Below, in pieces: positions 29,849-38,993 of a DNA stretch of 64,000 bases. The DNA lies in the NCBI GenBank assembly GCA_003044455.1, contig POWY01000003.1:145816-209815 (forward strand), read 5' to 3'. How positions within the stretch are numbered: the first letter of the stretch is position 1; the number at the start of each line of letters is the position of its first letter. The notes under the pieces were generated by a model. That model was not told the origin of the DNA. It saw nothing but the letters and a program-made list of their open reading frames with translations, and did no database searches. Origin of the DNA: Neisseria bergeri. Lineage in GTDB: Bacteria > Pseudomonadota > Gammaproteobacteria > Burkholderiales > Neisseriaceae. Position numbers and translations under genes: made by a program.

Positions 29849-30339
29849 TATAGTGGACTAACAAAAACCGGTACAGCGTTGCCTCGCCTTAGCTCAAAGA
29901 GAACGATTCTTTAAGGTGCTCAAGCACCAAGTGAATCGGTTCCGTACTATTTGTACTGTCTGCGGCTTCGTCGCCTTGTCCTGATTTCTGTTCGTTTTCG
30001 GTTATTCCCGATAAATTACCGCCGTTTCTCGTCATTTCTTTAACCCTTCGTCATTCCCGCGCAGGCGGGAATCCAGTCTGTTCGGTTTCGGTTTTTTCCG
30101 ATAGATTCCTGCCGCGTTAGGAGTTCTAGATTCCCGCTTTCGCGAGAATGACGCGGAAAAGTTGCTTTTCGTCATTCCCGCGCAGGCTTCGTCATTCCCG
30201 CGCAGGCGGGAATCTAGTTTTTTAAGTTCCAGTTGTTTCTGATAAATTCTTGCAGCTTTGAGTTCCTAGATTCCCGCTTTTGCGGGAATGACGCGGAAAG
30301 GTTGCTTTTCGTCATTCCCGCATTTGTTAATCCACTATA
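29849..30339. repeat. Correia element interrupted by a dRS3 array, upstream of fetA
   Basis: The left end TATAGTGGACTAAC and about 140 bp of Correia sequence run to about 29990. The matching right end, TTTGTTAATCCACTATA, appears only at 30323-30339. The roughly 330 bases between hold about five dRS3 units. The groES-fetA gap otherwise holds only the two promoters. Confidence 0.75.
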
Positions 30340-30416
30340 TTTCCGCCGTTTTTTACATTTCCGACAAAACCTGTCAACAAAAAACAACACAATGCAAATA
30401 AAAACGATAATCAGCT

Positions 30417-30469
30417 TTGCAAAAATCCCCCCCCCCTGTTAATATAAATAAAAATAATTATTAATTATT
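30417..30469 (+). promoter_or_regulatory. fetA promoter with poly-C spacer (10 C) and Fur-like site
   Basis: TTGCAA at 30417-30422 (-35) and TAATAT at 30440-30445 (-10) are 17 bases apart, and ten C (30427-30436) fill the spacer. Length change of this tract is the known phase switch of fetA transcription. AAAATAATTATTAATTATT at 30451-30469 resembles a Fur box. The 17-base spacing suggests a strong state, by inference. Confidence 0.75.
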
Positions 30470-30536
30470 TTTCTTATCCTGCCAAATCTTAACGGTTTGG
30501 CTTTACTTCCCTTCATACACTCAAAAGGACGACTAA

Positions 30537-32648
30537 ATGAACGCCCCATTATTCCGCCTCAGCCTGCTCTCGCTCACACTTGCAGCCGGCTTTGCCCACG
30601 CGGCAGGCAACGCCAATGTCGCATTGGATACCGTTACCGTAAAAGGCGACCGCCAAGGCAGCAAAATCCGTACCAACATCGTTACGCTTCAACAAAAAGA
30701 CGAAAGCACCGCAACCGATATGCGCGAACTCTTAAAAGAAGAGCCCTCCATCGATTTCGGCGGCGGCAACGGCACGTCCCAACATATGACCTTGCGCGGT
30801 ATGGGTCAGAACTCTGTCGACATCAAGGTGGACAACGCCTATTCCGACAGCCAAATCCTTTACCACCAAGGCAGATTTATTGTCGATCCCGCTTTGGTTA
30901 AAGTCGTTTCCGTACAAAAAGGCGCGGGTTCCGCCTCTGCCGGTATCGGCGCAACCAACGGCGCGATTATCGCCAAAACCGTCGATGCCCAAGACCTGCT
31001 CAAAGGCTTGGATAAAAACTGGGGCGTGCGCCTCAGCAGCGGCTATGCCTCTAATGACGGCGTAAACTACGGCGCAAGCGTATTCGGAAAAGAGGGCAAC
31101 TTCGACGGTTTGTTCTCTTACAACCGCAACGATGAAAAAGATTACGAAGCAGGTAAAGGCTACACCAACCAATACGGTGCAAACAAAGTCTTAAAAAGCG
31201 GATTGGACAAACGCAGCTACCTCGCCAAAATCGGTGCAACCTTCGACGACCACCGCATTGTCTTAAGCCATATGCAAGATCAACACCGTGGCGAACGCTT
31301 CATCCGAGAAGAATTCGGTTGGCAGACCTTTACCCGTCCGGACAACACGCTAGCTAAAAATACTCCCTCATACCGCGAAACCACTCAATCCAACACCAAT
31401 TTGGAGTACACGGGTAAAAACCTGGGCTTTGTCGAAAAACTGAACGCCAACGCCTATGTATTGGAAAAGAAACGTTATTCCGCCGATGACAAAGATAGCG
31501 GCTACGCAGGCAATGTAGAAGGCCCTAACCATACCCGAATCACCACTCGTGGTGCGAACTTCAACTTCGACAGCCGCCTTGCCGAACAAACCCTGTTGAA
31601 ATACGGTATCAACTACCGCCATCAGGAAATCAAACCGCAAGCGTTTTTGAACGGCGAATTTTCAATAAAAGATAAAGATAACGCAACCGAGGAAGACCAG
31701 AAAAAGAACCGTGAAAATGAAAAAATTGCCAAAGCCTACCGCCTGACCAACCCGACCAAAACCGATGCCGGCGTATATGTTGAAGCCATTCACGACATCG
31801 GCGATTTCACGCTGACCGGCGGGCTGCGTTACGACCGCTTCAAGGTGAAAACCCACGACGGCAAAACCGTTTCAAGCAGCAACCTTAACCCGAGTTTCGG
31901 CGTGATTTGGCAGCCGCACGAACACTGGAGCTTCAGCGCGAGCCACAACTACGCCAGCCGCAGCCCGCGCCTGTATGATGCGCTGCAGACCCACGGTAAA
32001 CGCGGCATTATCTCGATTGCTGACGGCACCAAAGCCGAACGCGCACGAAATACCGAAATCGGCTTCAACTACAACGACGGCACGTTTGCCGCAAACGGCA
32101 GCTACTTCTGGCAGACCATCAAAGACGCGCTTGCCAATCCGCAAAACCGCCACGACTCTGTCGCCGTCCGTGAAACCGTCAATGCCGGCTACATCAAAAA
32201 CCACGGTTACGAATTGGGCGCGTCCTATCGCACCGGCGGCCTGACTGCCAAAGTCGGCGTAAGCCACAGCAAACCGCGCATTTACGATACGCACAAAGAC
32301 AATCTGTTGAGCAGCAACCCAGAGTTTGCCGTACAGACCGGCCGCACTTGGACGGCTTCCCTTGCCTACCGCTTCCAAAATCCGAATCTGGAACTCGGCT
32401 GGCGCGGTCGCTACCTCCAAAAAGCCTCTGGTTCGGTACTGGTACGCGATACCGGTACAGTCGAACGCAAAGGTTTCGGTGTGAACGATGTCTTCGCCAA
32501 CTGGAAACCGCTGGGCAAAGACACGCTTAACGTCAACTTTGCCGTCAACAACGTGTTCAACAAGTTCTACTATCCGCACAGCCAAAAAGGCGAAACCCTG
32601 CCGGGCGTGGGCCGCGATGTGCGCTTGGGCGTGAACTACAAGTTCTAA
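30537..32648 (+). CDS. fetA: TonB-dependent ferric-enterobactin/siderophore receptor FetA (FrpB)
   Basis: A 703-residue outer-membrane receptor. The signal peptide ends AAGFAHA. The TonB-box region is DTVTVKGDRQG. The plug contains ELLKEEPSIDFGGGNGTSQHMTLRGMG. The barrel ends RDVRLGVNYKF, with a terminal Phe. A charged surface loop near residues 378-398 (KDKDNATEEDQKKNREN) lies where the antigenic variable region of FetA is expected. It imports ferric enterobactin-type siderophores and is a vaccine-typing antigen. fetBCD and an ATPase follow. Confidence 0.93.
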   Translation: MNAPLFRLSLLSLTLAAGFAHAAGNANVALDTVTVKGDRQGSKIRTNIVTLQQKDESTATDMRELLKEEPSIDFGGGNGTSQHMTLRGMGQNSVDIKVDNAYSDSQILYHQGRFIVDPALVKVVSVQKGAGSASAGIGATNGAIIAKTVDAQDLLKGLDKNWGVRLSSGYASNDGVNYGASVFGKEGNFDGLFSYNRNDEKDYEAGKGYTNQYGANKVLKSGLDKRSYLAKIGATFDDHRIVLSHMQDQHRGERFIREEFGWQTFTRPDNTLAKNTPSYRETTQSNTNLEYTGKNLGFVEKLNANAYVLEKKRYSADDKDSGYAGNVEGPNHTRITTRGANFNFDSRLAEQTLLKYGINYRHQEIKPQAFLNGEFSIKDKDNATEEDQKKNRENEKIAKAYRLTNPTKTDAGVYVEAIHDIGDFTLTGGLRYDRFKVKTHDGKTVSSSNLNPSFGVIWQPHEHWSFSASHNYASRSPRLYDALQTHGKRGIISIADGTKAERARNTEIGFNYNDGTFAANGSYFWQTIKDALANPQNRHDSVAVRETVNAGYIKNHGYELGASYRTGGLTAKVGVSHSKPRIYDTHKDNLLSSNPEFAVQTGRTWTASLAYRFQNPNLELGWRGRYLQKASGSVLVRDTGTVERKGFGVNDVFANWKPLGKDTLNVNFAVNNVFNKFYYPHSQKGETLPGVGRDVRLGVNYKF

Positions 32649-32666
32649 AACGCATATCCCGAAAAA

Positions 32667-32696
32667 ATGCCGTCTGAAAACCTTTCAGACGGCATC
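32667..32696. terminator. Inverted DUS pair after fetA
   Basis: GCCGTCTGAA at 32669-32678 and TTCAGACGGC at 32684-32693 separate fetA from the transport operon. Confidence 0.7.
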
Positions 32697-32701
32697 TGTT
32701 C

Positions 32702-32731
32702 TGATAATTTGATATAGGTTATCATTTATCC
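32702..32731 (+). promoter_or_regulatory. Fur-box-like site before fetB
   Basis: GATAATTTGATATAGG followed by TTATCATTT gives a GATAAT/TTATC dyad about 80 bases before fetB. It suggests separate iron control of the fetB operon. Confidence 0.45.
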
Positions 32732-32799
32732 TTTCTAAAGCCGTTCCGGTTTGTCCGACCGGCGGCTTTGCCCCAATATCCCCATTTTGGAGACACCCT

Positions 32800-33765
32800 A
32801 TGTTGCGTTTGACCGCATTGACCCTCTGCACCGTCCTCGCCTTGGGCGCGTGTTCGCCGCAAAATTCCGACTCTGCCCCACAAGCCAAAGAACAGGCGGT
32901 TTCCGCCGCACAAACCGAAGGCGCGTCCGTTACCGTCAAAACCGCGCGCGGCGATGTTCAAATACCGCAAAACCCCGAACGCATCGCCGTTTACGATTTG
33001 GGTATGCTCGACACCTTGAGCAAACTGGGCGTGAAAACCGGTTTGTCCGTCGATAAAAACCGCCTGCCGTATTTAGAGGAATATTTCAAAACGACAAAAC
33101 CTGCCGGTACGCTGTTCGAGCCGGATTACGAAACGCTCAATGCCTACAAGCCGCAGCTCATCATCATCGGCAGCCGCGCCGCCAAGGCGTTTGACAAATT
33201 GAACGAAATCGCGCCGACCATCGAAATGACCGCCGATACCGCCAACCTCAAAGAAAGTGCCAAAGAGCGTATCGACGCGCTGGCGCAAATCTTCGGCAAA
33301 CAGGCGGAAGCCGACAAGCTGAAGGCGGAAATCGACGCGTCTTTTGAAGCCGCGAAAACTGCCGCGCAAGGCAAAGGCAAGGGTTTGGTGATTTTGGTCA
33401 ACGGCGGCAAGATGTCCGCCTTCGGCCCGTCTTCACGACTGGGCGGCTGGCTGCACAAAGACATCGGCGTTCCCGCTGTTGACGAATCGATTAAAGAAGG
33501 CAGCCACGGCCAGCCTGTCAGCTTTGAATACCTGAAAGAGAAAAATCCCGACTGGCTGTTCGTCCTTGACCGCAGCGCGGCCATCGGCGAAGAGGGTCAG
33601 GCGGCGAAAGACGTGTTGAATAATCCGCTGGTTGCCGAAACAACCGCTTGGAAAAAAGGACAAGTCGTTTACCTCGTTCCTGAAACTTATTTGGCGGCCG
33701 GTGGCGCGCAAGAGCTGCTGAATGCAAGCAAACAGGTTGCCGACGCTTTTAACGCGGCAAAATAA
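32800..33765 (+). CDS. fetB: Siderophore ABC transporter substrate-binding lipoprotein FetB
   Basis: A 321-residue periplasmic binding lipoprotein. The lipobox is LALGAC near residue 18. The class III (BtuF/FepB-like) fold shows IPQNPERIAVYDLGMLDTLSKLG, PDLI-type KPQLIIIG and a long central helix, ending LLNASKQVADAF. It delivers ferric siderophore from FetA to the permeases FetC and FetD, which follow on the same strand. Confidence 0.9.
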   Translation: MLRLTALTLCTVLALGACSPQNSDSAPQAKEQAVSAAQTEGASVTVKTARGDVQIPQNPERIAVYDLGMLDTLSKLGVKTGLSVDKNRLPYLEEYFKTTKPAGTLFEPDYETLNAYKPQLIIIGSRAAKAFDKLNEIAPTIEMTADTANLKESAKERIDALAQIFGKQAEADKLKAEIDASFEAAKTAAQGKGKGLVILVNGGKMSAFGPSSRLGGWLHKDIGVPAVDESIKEGSHGQPVSFEYLKEKNPDWLFVLDRSAAIGEEGQAAKDVLNNPLVAETTAWKKGQVVYLVPETYLAAGGAQELLNASKQVADAFNAAK

Positions 33766-33783
33766 TGAAACGGCGGCATTCGA

Positions 33784-33832
33784 TGCCGTCTGAAACACGG
33801 ATGCAAACCGCCTCCTGTGTTTCAGACGGCAT
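33784..33832. terminator. Inverted DUS pair between fetB and fetC
   Basis: GCCGTCTGAAACA at about 33785 pairs with TGTTTCAGACGGC ending near 33831. As the operon probably continues, it may only attenuate. Confidence 0.5.
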
Positions 33833-33848
33833 TGCCCGATACGGAGGC

Positions 33849-33895
33849 TTCAAACAAGGCTTTCCGCTCCGACGGTTCGGACTGCCTTGTTTGAA
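33849..33895 (+). promoter_or_regulatory. 12-bp inverted repeat before fetC
   Basis: TTCAAACAAGGC at 33849-33860 pairs exactly with GCCTTGTTTGAA at 33884-33895. A smaller TCCG/CGGA stem lies in the loop. There is no DUS and no T-run. It ends 33 bases before the fetC start. Confidence 0.5.
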
Positions 33896-33928
33896 TCTTC
33901 TACGCCTTAACGCTTTTCCCTTCTGTTT

Positions 33929-34897
33929 ATGACTGCCAAACCTTTTTCCCTCAACCTGGCCAACCTCCTGCTGCTGGCGGTATTGTTTGCCGCCAGCCTG
34001 TCGGTGGGCGTTGCCGATTTCCGCTGGTCTGATGTGTTTTCGCTGTCGGACAGCACCGAACTGATGCTGGTCAGCCGCCTGCCGCGCACGTTTGCGATTG
34101 TGCTGACGGGCGCATCGATGGCGGTGGCGGGGATGATTATGCAGATTCTGATGCGTAACCGTTTTGTCGAGCCGTCGATGGCGGGCGCGGGTCAGAGTGC
34201 GGCTTTGGGTTTGCTTCTGATGTCCCTGCTGCTGCCTGCCGCGCCGCTGCCGGTCAAAATGTCGGTTGCCGCCGTTGCCGCGCTAATCGGAATGCTGGTG
34301 TTTATGCTGCTGATCCGCCGCCTGCCGCCGACGGCGCAACTGATGGTGCCGCTGGTGGGGATTATTTTCGGCGGTGTGATTGAGGCGGTGGCGACGTTTG
34401 TCGCGTATGAGTTTGAGATGCTGCAAATGTTGGGCGTATGGCAGCAGGGCGATTTTTCGAGCGTGCTGCTGGGGCGGTACGAGCTGCTTTGGATTACGGG
34501 CGGTTTGGCGGTGTTTGCCTATCTGATTGCCGACCGGCTGACGATTTTGGGGCTGGGCGAGACGGTCAGCGTGAATTTGGGTTTGAACCGGACGGCGGTG
34601 TTGTGGTCGGGGCTGATTATTGTGGCTTTGATTACGTCGCTGGTTATCGTTACGGTCGGCAATATCCCGTTTATCGGGCTGGTCGTGCCGAACATCATCA
34701 GCCGCCTGATAGGCGACAAACTGCGCCAAAGCCTGCCTGCGGTGGCTTTGTTGGGTGCGTCTATGGTGCTGCTGTGCGATATTTTGGGACGCGTGATTGT
34801 GTTTCCGTTTGAAATTCCGGTCTCTACGGTTTTTGGTGTGTTGGGTACGGCGTTGTTTTTGTGGCTTTTATTAAGGAAACCTGCTCATGCCGTCTGA
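33929..34897 (+). CDS. fetC: Iron-siderophore ABC transporter permease FetC
   Basis: A 322-residue FecCD-family permease with about nine membrane helices. Family motifs include LMLVSRLPRTFAIVLTGASMAVAG near residue 50, GAGQSAALG, and the cytoplasmic loop PFIGLVVPNIISRLIG near residue 250 that meets the ATPase. It pairs with FetD. The stop lies inside a DUS that also provides the fetD start. Confidence 0.9.
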   Translation: MTAKPFSLNLANLLLLAVLFAASLSVGVADFRWSDVFSLSDSTELMLVSRLPRTFAIVLTGASMAVAGMIMQILMRNRFVEPSMAGAGQSAALGLLLMSLLLPAAPLPVKMSVAAVAALIGMLVFMLLIRRLPPTAQLMVPLVGIIFGGVIEAVATFVAYEFEMLQMLGVWQQGDFSSVLLGRYELLWITGGLAVFAYLIADRLTILGLGETVSVNLGLNRTAVLWSGLIIVALITSLVIVTVGNIPFIGLVVPNIISRLIGDKLRQSLPAVALLGASMVLLCDILGRVIVFPFEIPVSTVFGVLGTALFLWLLLRKPAHAV

Positions 34898-35861
34898 AAA
34901 AAATATCGGTTTTATGGCAGGAAGCAGCCGTCCGTTGTGGGTTGCCTTTGCGCTGTTGCTGGTTTCCTGCGTCCTGTTTATGACGCTCAACGTCAAAGGC
35001 GATTGGGACTTTGTACTGCACCTACGTCTGACCAAACTTGCCGCACTGCTGATGGTCGCCTATGCGGTCGGCGTTTCCACCCAGCTTTTTCAAACGCTGA
35101 CCAACAATCCGATTCTGACCCCTTCGATTTTGGGCTTTGACGCGCTGTATGTGTTTTTGCAGACGCTTTTGGTGTTCGCACTCGGCGGCACGGGCTATGC
35201 TTCCCTGCCGTTGACGGGCAAATTCGGCTTTGAATTGGTCGTTATGATGGGCGGCTCGCTGCTGCTGTTTTACACGCTCATCCGTCAGGGCGGACGCGAT
35301 TTGCCGCGTATGATTTTAATCGGCGTGATTTTCGGGATTTTGTTCCGCAGCCTGTCGTCGCTGCTTTCGCGCATGATCGATCCTGAAGAATTTACCGCGG
35401 CGCAGGCGAATATGTTTGCCGGATTCAATACCGTCCACAGCGAGCTTTTGGGCATAGGCGCGCTGATCCTGCTCGTCAGCGCGGCGGTCGTTTGGCGTGA
35501 ACGCTACCGCTTGGACGTACACCTTTTGGGGCGCGACCAAGCCGTCAATTTGGGCATCAGCTACACGCGCAACACCTTATGGATACTGCTTTGGATTGCC
35601 GCGCTGGTGGCGACGGCGACCGCCGTGGTCGGTCCGGTGAGCTTTTTCGGGCTTCTCGCCGCCTCGCTTGCCAACCACTTTTCCCCGTCCGTGCGCCATT
35701 CCGTCCGCCTGCCGATGACTTTTTGTGTCGGCGGCATCCTCTTGGTCGGCGGACAGACCATATTCGAACACTTCTTGGGCATGAAGGCGGTATTAAGCGT
35801 GGTGGTCGAATTTGCGGGCGGACTCGTTTTCCTCTATCTCGTTTTAAAACACAAAAAATGA
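34887..35861 (+). CDS. fetD: Iron-siderophore ABC transporter permease FetD
   Basis: A 324-residue second FecCD-type permease (LHLRLTKLAALLMVAYAVGVS, NPILTPSILGFDALYVF, GPVSFFGLLAASLANHF). I take the ATG at 34887, which is the first codon of the DUS ATGCCGTCTGAA, because AAGGA lies nine bases before it. It overlaps fetC by 11 bases. An alternative ATG at 34914 would also keep the membrane core. Confidence 0.88.
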   Translation: MPSEKNIGFMAGSSRPLWVAFALLLVSCVLFMTLNVKGDWDFVLHLRLTKLAALLMVAYAVGVSTQLFQTLTNNPILTPSILGFDALYVFLQTLLVFALGGTGYASLPLTGKFGFELVVMMGGSLLLFYTLIRQGGRDLPRMILIGVIFGILFRSLSSLLSRMIDPEEFTAAQANMFAGFNTVHSELLGIGALILLVSAAVVWRERYRLDVHLLGRDQAVNLGISYTRNTLWILLWIAALVATATAVVGPVSFFGLLAASLANHFSPSVRHSVRLPMTFCVGGILLVGGQTIFEHFLGMKAVLSVVVEFAGGLVFLYLVLKHKK

Positions 35862-35906
35862 CGGATGCCGTCTGAACGGCAGCCCGCCTCCGAAAGGACA
35901 AACCAT

Positions 35907-36533
35907 ATGACGAAAGAACGTTTACCCGAATTTTTCGACCGCGCCCCGACGCTGACCGTACAAGACCCGCTTGCCGCCTTTCTCGGCGCGGCCGAAAACG
36001 GCATCCTCACTTACCGCTACGCCGATGCCGTGCGCCTGTGCGGACATTCCTGCCCGACCGTCGCGGGCGCGTACCTGATGGTTATCAAAGGTCTGAAAGC
36101 CCTTTACGGCGAAGAGCTGCCCGAACGCGGCGGCATCGAAGCCGCCATGCAGGGAACGCGCGACGAAGGCACGGTCGGCGTAACCGCGTCCGTCGTCCAA
36201 CTCCTCACCGGCGCAGCCCCCGAAACCGGCTTCGGAGGCATCGGAATGCAGGGACGCTTTGCCCGCCGCAACCTCTTATCCTTTGGTGCGGGCGAAATCA
36301 ACGGCACACTGACCCTGCGCCGCAAAGACAACGGCAAAACCGTCGCCGTCGGCCTCAACGCCGCCCTGCAACCCTTTGCACCCGAAATGCGCGAACTTAT
36401 GCCCAAAGCCGTCAGCGGCAGCGCAAGCCCCGACGAACTCAAACAATTCGGCGAACTTTGGCAAGAACGCGTCCGCGCCTTCCTGATTGACCAAGCCGAC
36501 AACCCCGAATTTGTTACCGTCAGCGAAATCTAA
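35907..36533 (+). CDS. FmdE-like domain protein of the fet operon
   Basis: A 208-residue soluble protein starting MTKERLPEFFDRAPTLTV. The ATG at 35907 is preceded by AAAGGA; the longer frame reads through a DUS. LCGHSCPTVAGAYLMVIKGL resembles the GH-x-CP-G metal-binding motif of FmdE-type domains. Lying between permease fetD and the ATPase gene, it may handle iron or siderophore after import, which is inference. Published fetE/fetF naming is not consistent in my memory, so no symbol is given. Confidence 0.6.
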   Translation: MTKERLPEFFDRAPTLTVQDPLAAFLGAAENGILTYRYADAVRLCGHSCPTVAGAYLMVIKGLKALYGEELPERGGIEAAMQGTRDEGTVGVTASVVQLLTGAAPETGFGGIGMQGRFARRNLLSFGAGEINGTLTLRRKDNGKTVAVGLNAALQPFAPEMRELMPKAVSGSASPDELKQFGELWQERVRAFLIDQADNPEFVTVSEI

Positions 36534-36548
36534 CCACACAGGAATAAA

Positions 36549-36586
36549 ATTCAGACGGCCTCATCATTTAAAGACCGTCTGAAAAC
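36549..36586. terminator. Imperfect inverted DUS pair before the fet ATPase gene
   Basis: TTCAGACGGCCT at 36551 faces GACCGTCTGAA near 36574-36584. It is a possible attenuator inside the fet operon. Confidence 0.4.
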
Positions 36587-36612
36587 CCAATTTCCCATAT
36601 TCGAATCCGCCT

Positions 36613-37371
36613 ATGATTACCATCCGCAACGTCAGCTTCCACATCGGCACCCGCCCCATTCTGGACAACATCAGCCTCGACATTCCCGAAGGCGGCATTA
36701 CCGCGCTGATCGGCCCGAACGGCGCAGGCAAGTCCACCCTCCTCTCCTTTATGGCGCGGCTTCAGCCTCTGGTACACGGCAACATCAGCTACGCAGGCAA
36801 AGACATCAAAACCACCCCCACCGCCGAACTCGCCCGCACGCTCTCCATCCTCACCCAAGAAAACAGCATCATGAGCCGCATTACCGTGCGCGACCTGCTC
36901 ATGTTCGGCCGCTATCCCTACCACCAAGGCAGGCCGTCTGAAACGGATAAAACCATTGTCGAAGAAGCACTCGCCGAGTTCCACCTGCAAGACTTCGCCG
37001 ACCGCTACCTGACCGAGCTTTCCGGCGGCCAACGCCAACGCGCCATGATTGCCATGGTATTCTGCCAGCGCACCGACTACGTTTTGCTGGACGAACCGCT
37101 GAACAACCTCGATATGTATCATGCCCGCTGCCTCATGCAAATCCTGCGCCGGCTGACCGATGAACACAAACGCACTACCGTCGTCGTATTGCACGACATC
37201 AACCAGGCCGCCGCCTACGCCGACCACGTCGTCGCTATGAAAAACGGCAAAGTCGCCCTGACCGGCACGCCCGAAGAAGTGTTCACCGTACACAACATCA
37301 AAGAACTGTTCGACATGGACGTGGACGTACTCGACTACGAAGGCAAAAAACTCATCGTCCACCACATCTGA
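36613..37371 (+). CDS. Iron-siderophore ABC transporter ATP-binding protein
   Basis: A 252-residue FepC-type ATPase that drives FetCD. The Walker A is GPNGAGKST, the signature LSGGQRQR, the Walker B YVLLDEPLNNLD, and the H-loop VVLHDINQAAAYAD. An inverted uptake-sequence pair lies between it and the FmdE-like gene, so expression may drop here. It carries an AG-type DUS in coding sequence near 36943. Confidence 0.92.
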   Translation: MITIRNVSFHIGTRPILDNISLDIPEGGITALIGPNGAGKSTLLSFMARLQPLVHGNISYAGKDIKTTPTAELARTLSILTQENSIMSRITVRDLLMFGRYPYHQGRPSETDKTIVEEALAEFHLQDFADRYLTELSGGQRQRAMIAMVFCQRTDYVLLDEPLNNLDMYHARCLMQILRRLTDEHKRTTVVVLHDINQAAAYADHVVAMKNGKVALTGTPEEVFTVHNIKELFDMDVDVLDYEGKKLIVHHI

Positions 37372-37403
37372 AGCTCAAAAAGGAAATGCCGTCTGAAAAG
37401 GGG

Positions 37404-37877
37404 CTAACTTTCCCAGTCGATGCCGCATATGCCGCCGTCGGCGAACAGTTTGACGGCCAGTATTTCGTCGCTTTTTTCTCGGTCTATCATGTAGTCCATC
37501 ACAATCGAGTCGCAGTCTGGCAGTTCCTCCGTCCATAAAGAGATGCTCTCCAAACGCATGGCGCGGGCAAATTCTTCGGGGTTGTCGGGGTAGTCCGCAT
37601 CTTCTATTTCAGTGATGTGGAAATTCAAATATTCGCCGTCTTCGGTTAAATATTCGGCAATGGCGGCTCGGGCCATTTTGTCCGCTTCTTCCAAACGCGC
37701 TAAAAACGCGGCGAATGCGTCTAATTTTTCGGCAGTCAGTTCATCGTCGCCGCCAGTCCATAAACAGACTTCGACGGTATCGCCGTTGACAGGCAGCTCG
37801 CGTTCCCAGCAAACGTCCGGTCCGTTTTCCGGGCTTCCTGCCGATAAGGTTTCAAAATAAGGATGTGAAACAGGCAT
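37404..37877 (-). CDS. Conserved acidic protein of unknown function
   Basis: A 157-residue strongly acidic cytoplasmic protein beginning MPVSHPYFETLSAG, with WTGGDDELTAEKLDAFAAFL and an ending DGGICGIDWES. The ATG at 37875-37877 is preceded by AAGGAAAA; the longer frame crosses a DUS hairpin. It recalls DUF2004-type proteins, but I am not sure. Confidence 0.65.
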   Translation of the reverse strand: MPVSHPYFETLSAGSPENGPDVCWERELPVNGDTVEVCLWTGGDDELTAEKLDAFAAFLARLEEADKMARAAIAEYLTEDGEYLNFHITEIEDADYPDNPEEFARAMRLESISLWTEELPDCDSIVMDYMIDREKSDEILAVKLFADGGICGIDWES

Positions 37878-37914
37878 AATTGGTTTTCCTTGAATTATTG
37901 GCGGGGCAGTGTTT

Positions 37915-37957
37915 TCCTGCCGTCTGAAAAGGGGTATTCCGCCTTTCAGACGGCACT
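37915..37957. terminator. Inverted DUS pair after glnB
   Basis: CTGCCGTCTGAAAAGG and CCTTTCAGACGGCA flank a short loop, just past the glnB stop on the minus strand. Confidence 0.65.
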
Positions 37958-37971
37958 TCCATTCCAAACGC

Positions 37972-38340
<369 letters not shown>

Positions 38341-38433
38341 CTACGGAAATTCTTGAGTCGACATCCTGCGGGGATTACTGTCCGATAAAACAATGTGTTT
38401 GACATGCAAAACATACATATCAATGCTTCGTTG

Positions 38434-38769
38434 CTAAAATTGTTCGATTATGAACATTACAAAAGAAACAGCAGCCAAAAAGACGAAAATCCATGTCCAA
38501 TACCGGTTGCGCAGAAAAAACAAGCTTGAGTTGTCTCTCACGCCGATTATTTCTCCTGTTTCATTGTCAGTATAGGTTTTTACTTTATCGGAAATAAACC
38601 ACTTACTAAAGAAGTAGTTGCAAAGTGCAGCAATACAAAGGCTTAACATAAAAACGAAATTTGAGGAAATTGCATCTTTCAACCAATCTCCCAAGGCAAA
38701 ACCACAGATAACTCCGATAATCAGAGACAAAACAACCAAAAGCCCCTTCCCACTCCAAACAATAAACAT
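38434..38769 (-). CDS. Small membrane protein, 111 residues, unknown function
   Basis: It begins MFIVWSGKGLLVVLSLIIGV. About four hydrophobic segments are seen, with the charged middle loop WFISDKVKTYTDNETGEIIGV. The ATG at 38769 is chosen for the AAGGAG seven bases upstream, rather than the first ATG at 38796. It is more AT-rich than its neighbours. No family is recognised. Confidence 0.6.
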   Translation of the reverse strand: MFIVWSGKGLLVVLSLIIGVICGFALGDWLKDAISSNFVFMLSLCIAALCNYFFSKWFISDKVKTYTDNETGEIIGVRDNSSLFFLRNRYWTWIFVFLAAVSFVMFIIEQF

Positions 38770-38993
38770 TGCATAACTCCTTCTTAGCTTGTCCAAACAA
38801 TTTCAAAAGCGGACGTGATTTTACTATATTCCAGAATATAAATCACATTTCTCAGAACGCGACTGACATGACAAAGGTTTTTACATTGATTGTATTTGTA
38901 AAATTGTAAACATTTTTTCGCTTACACGCGCTAACGAAACCGTCCTTTTCGCGTATAATGACATTTTTCCAACCGCATTTGAGAGCCGAATCC

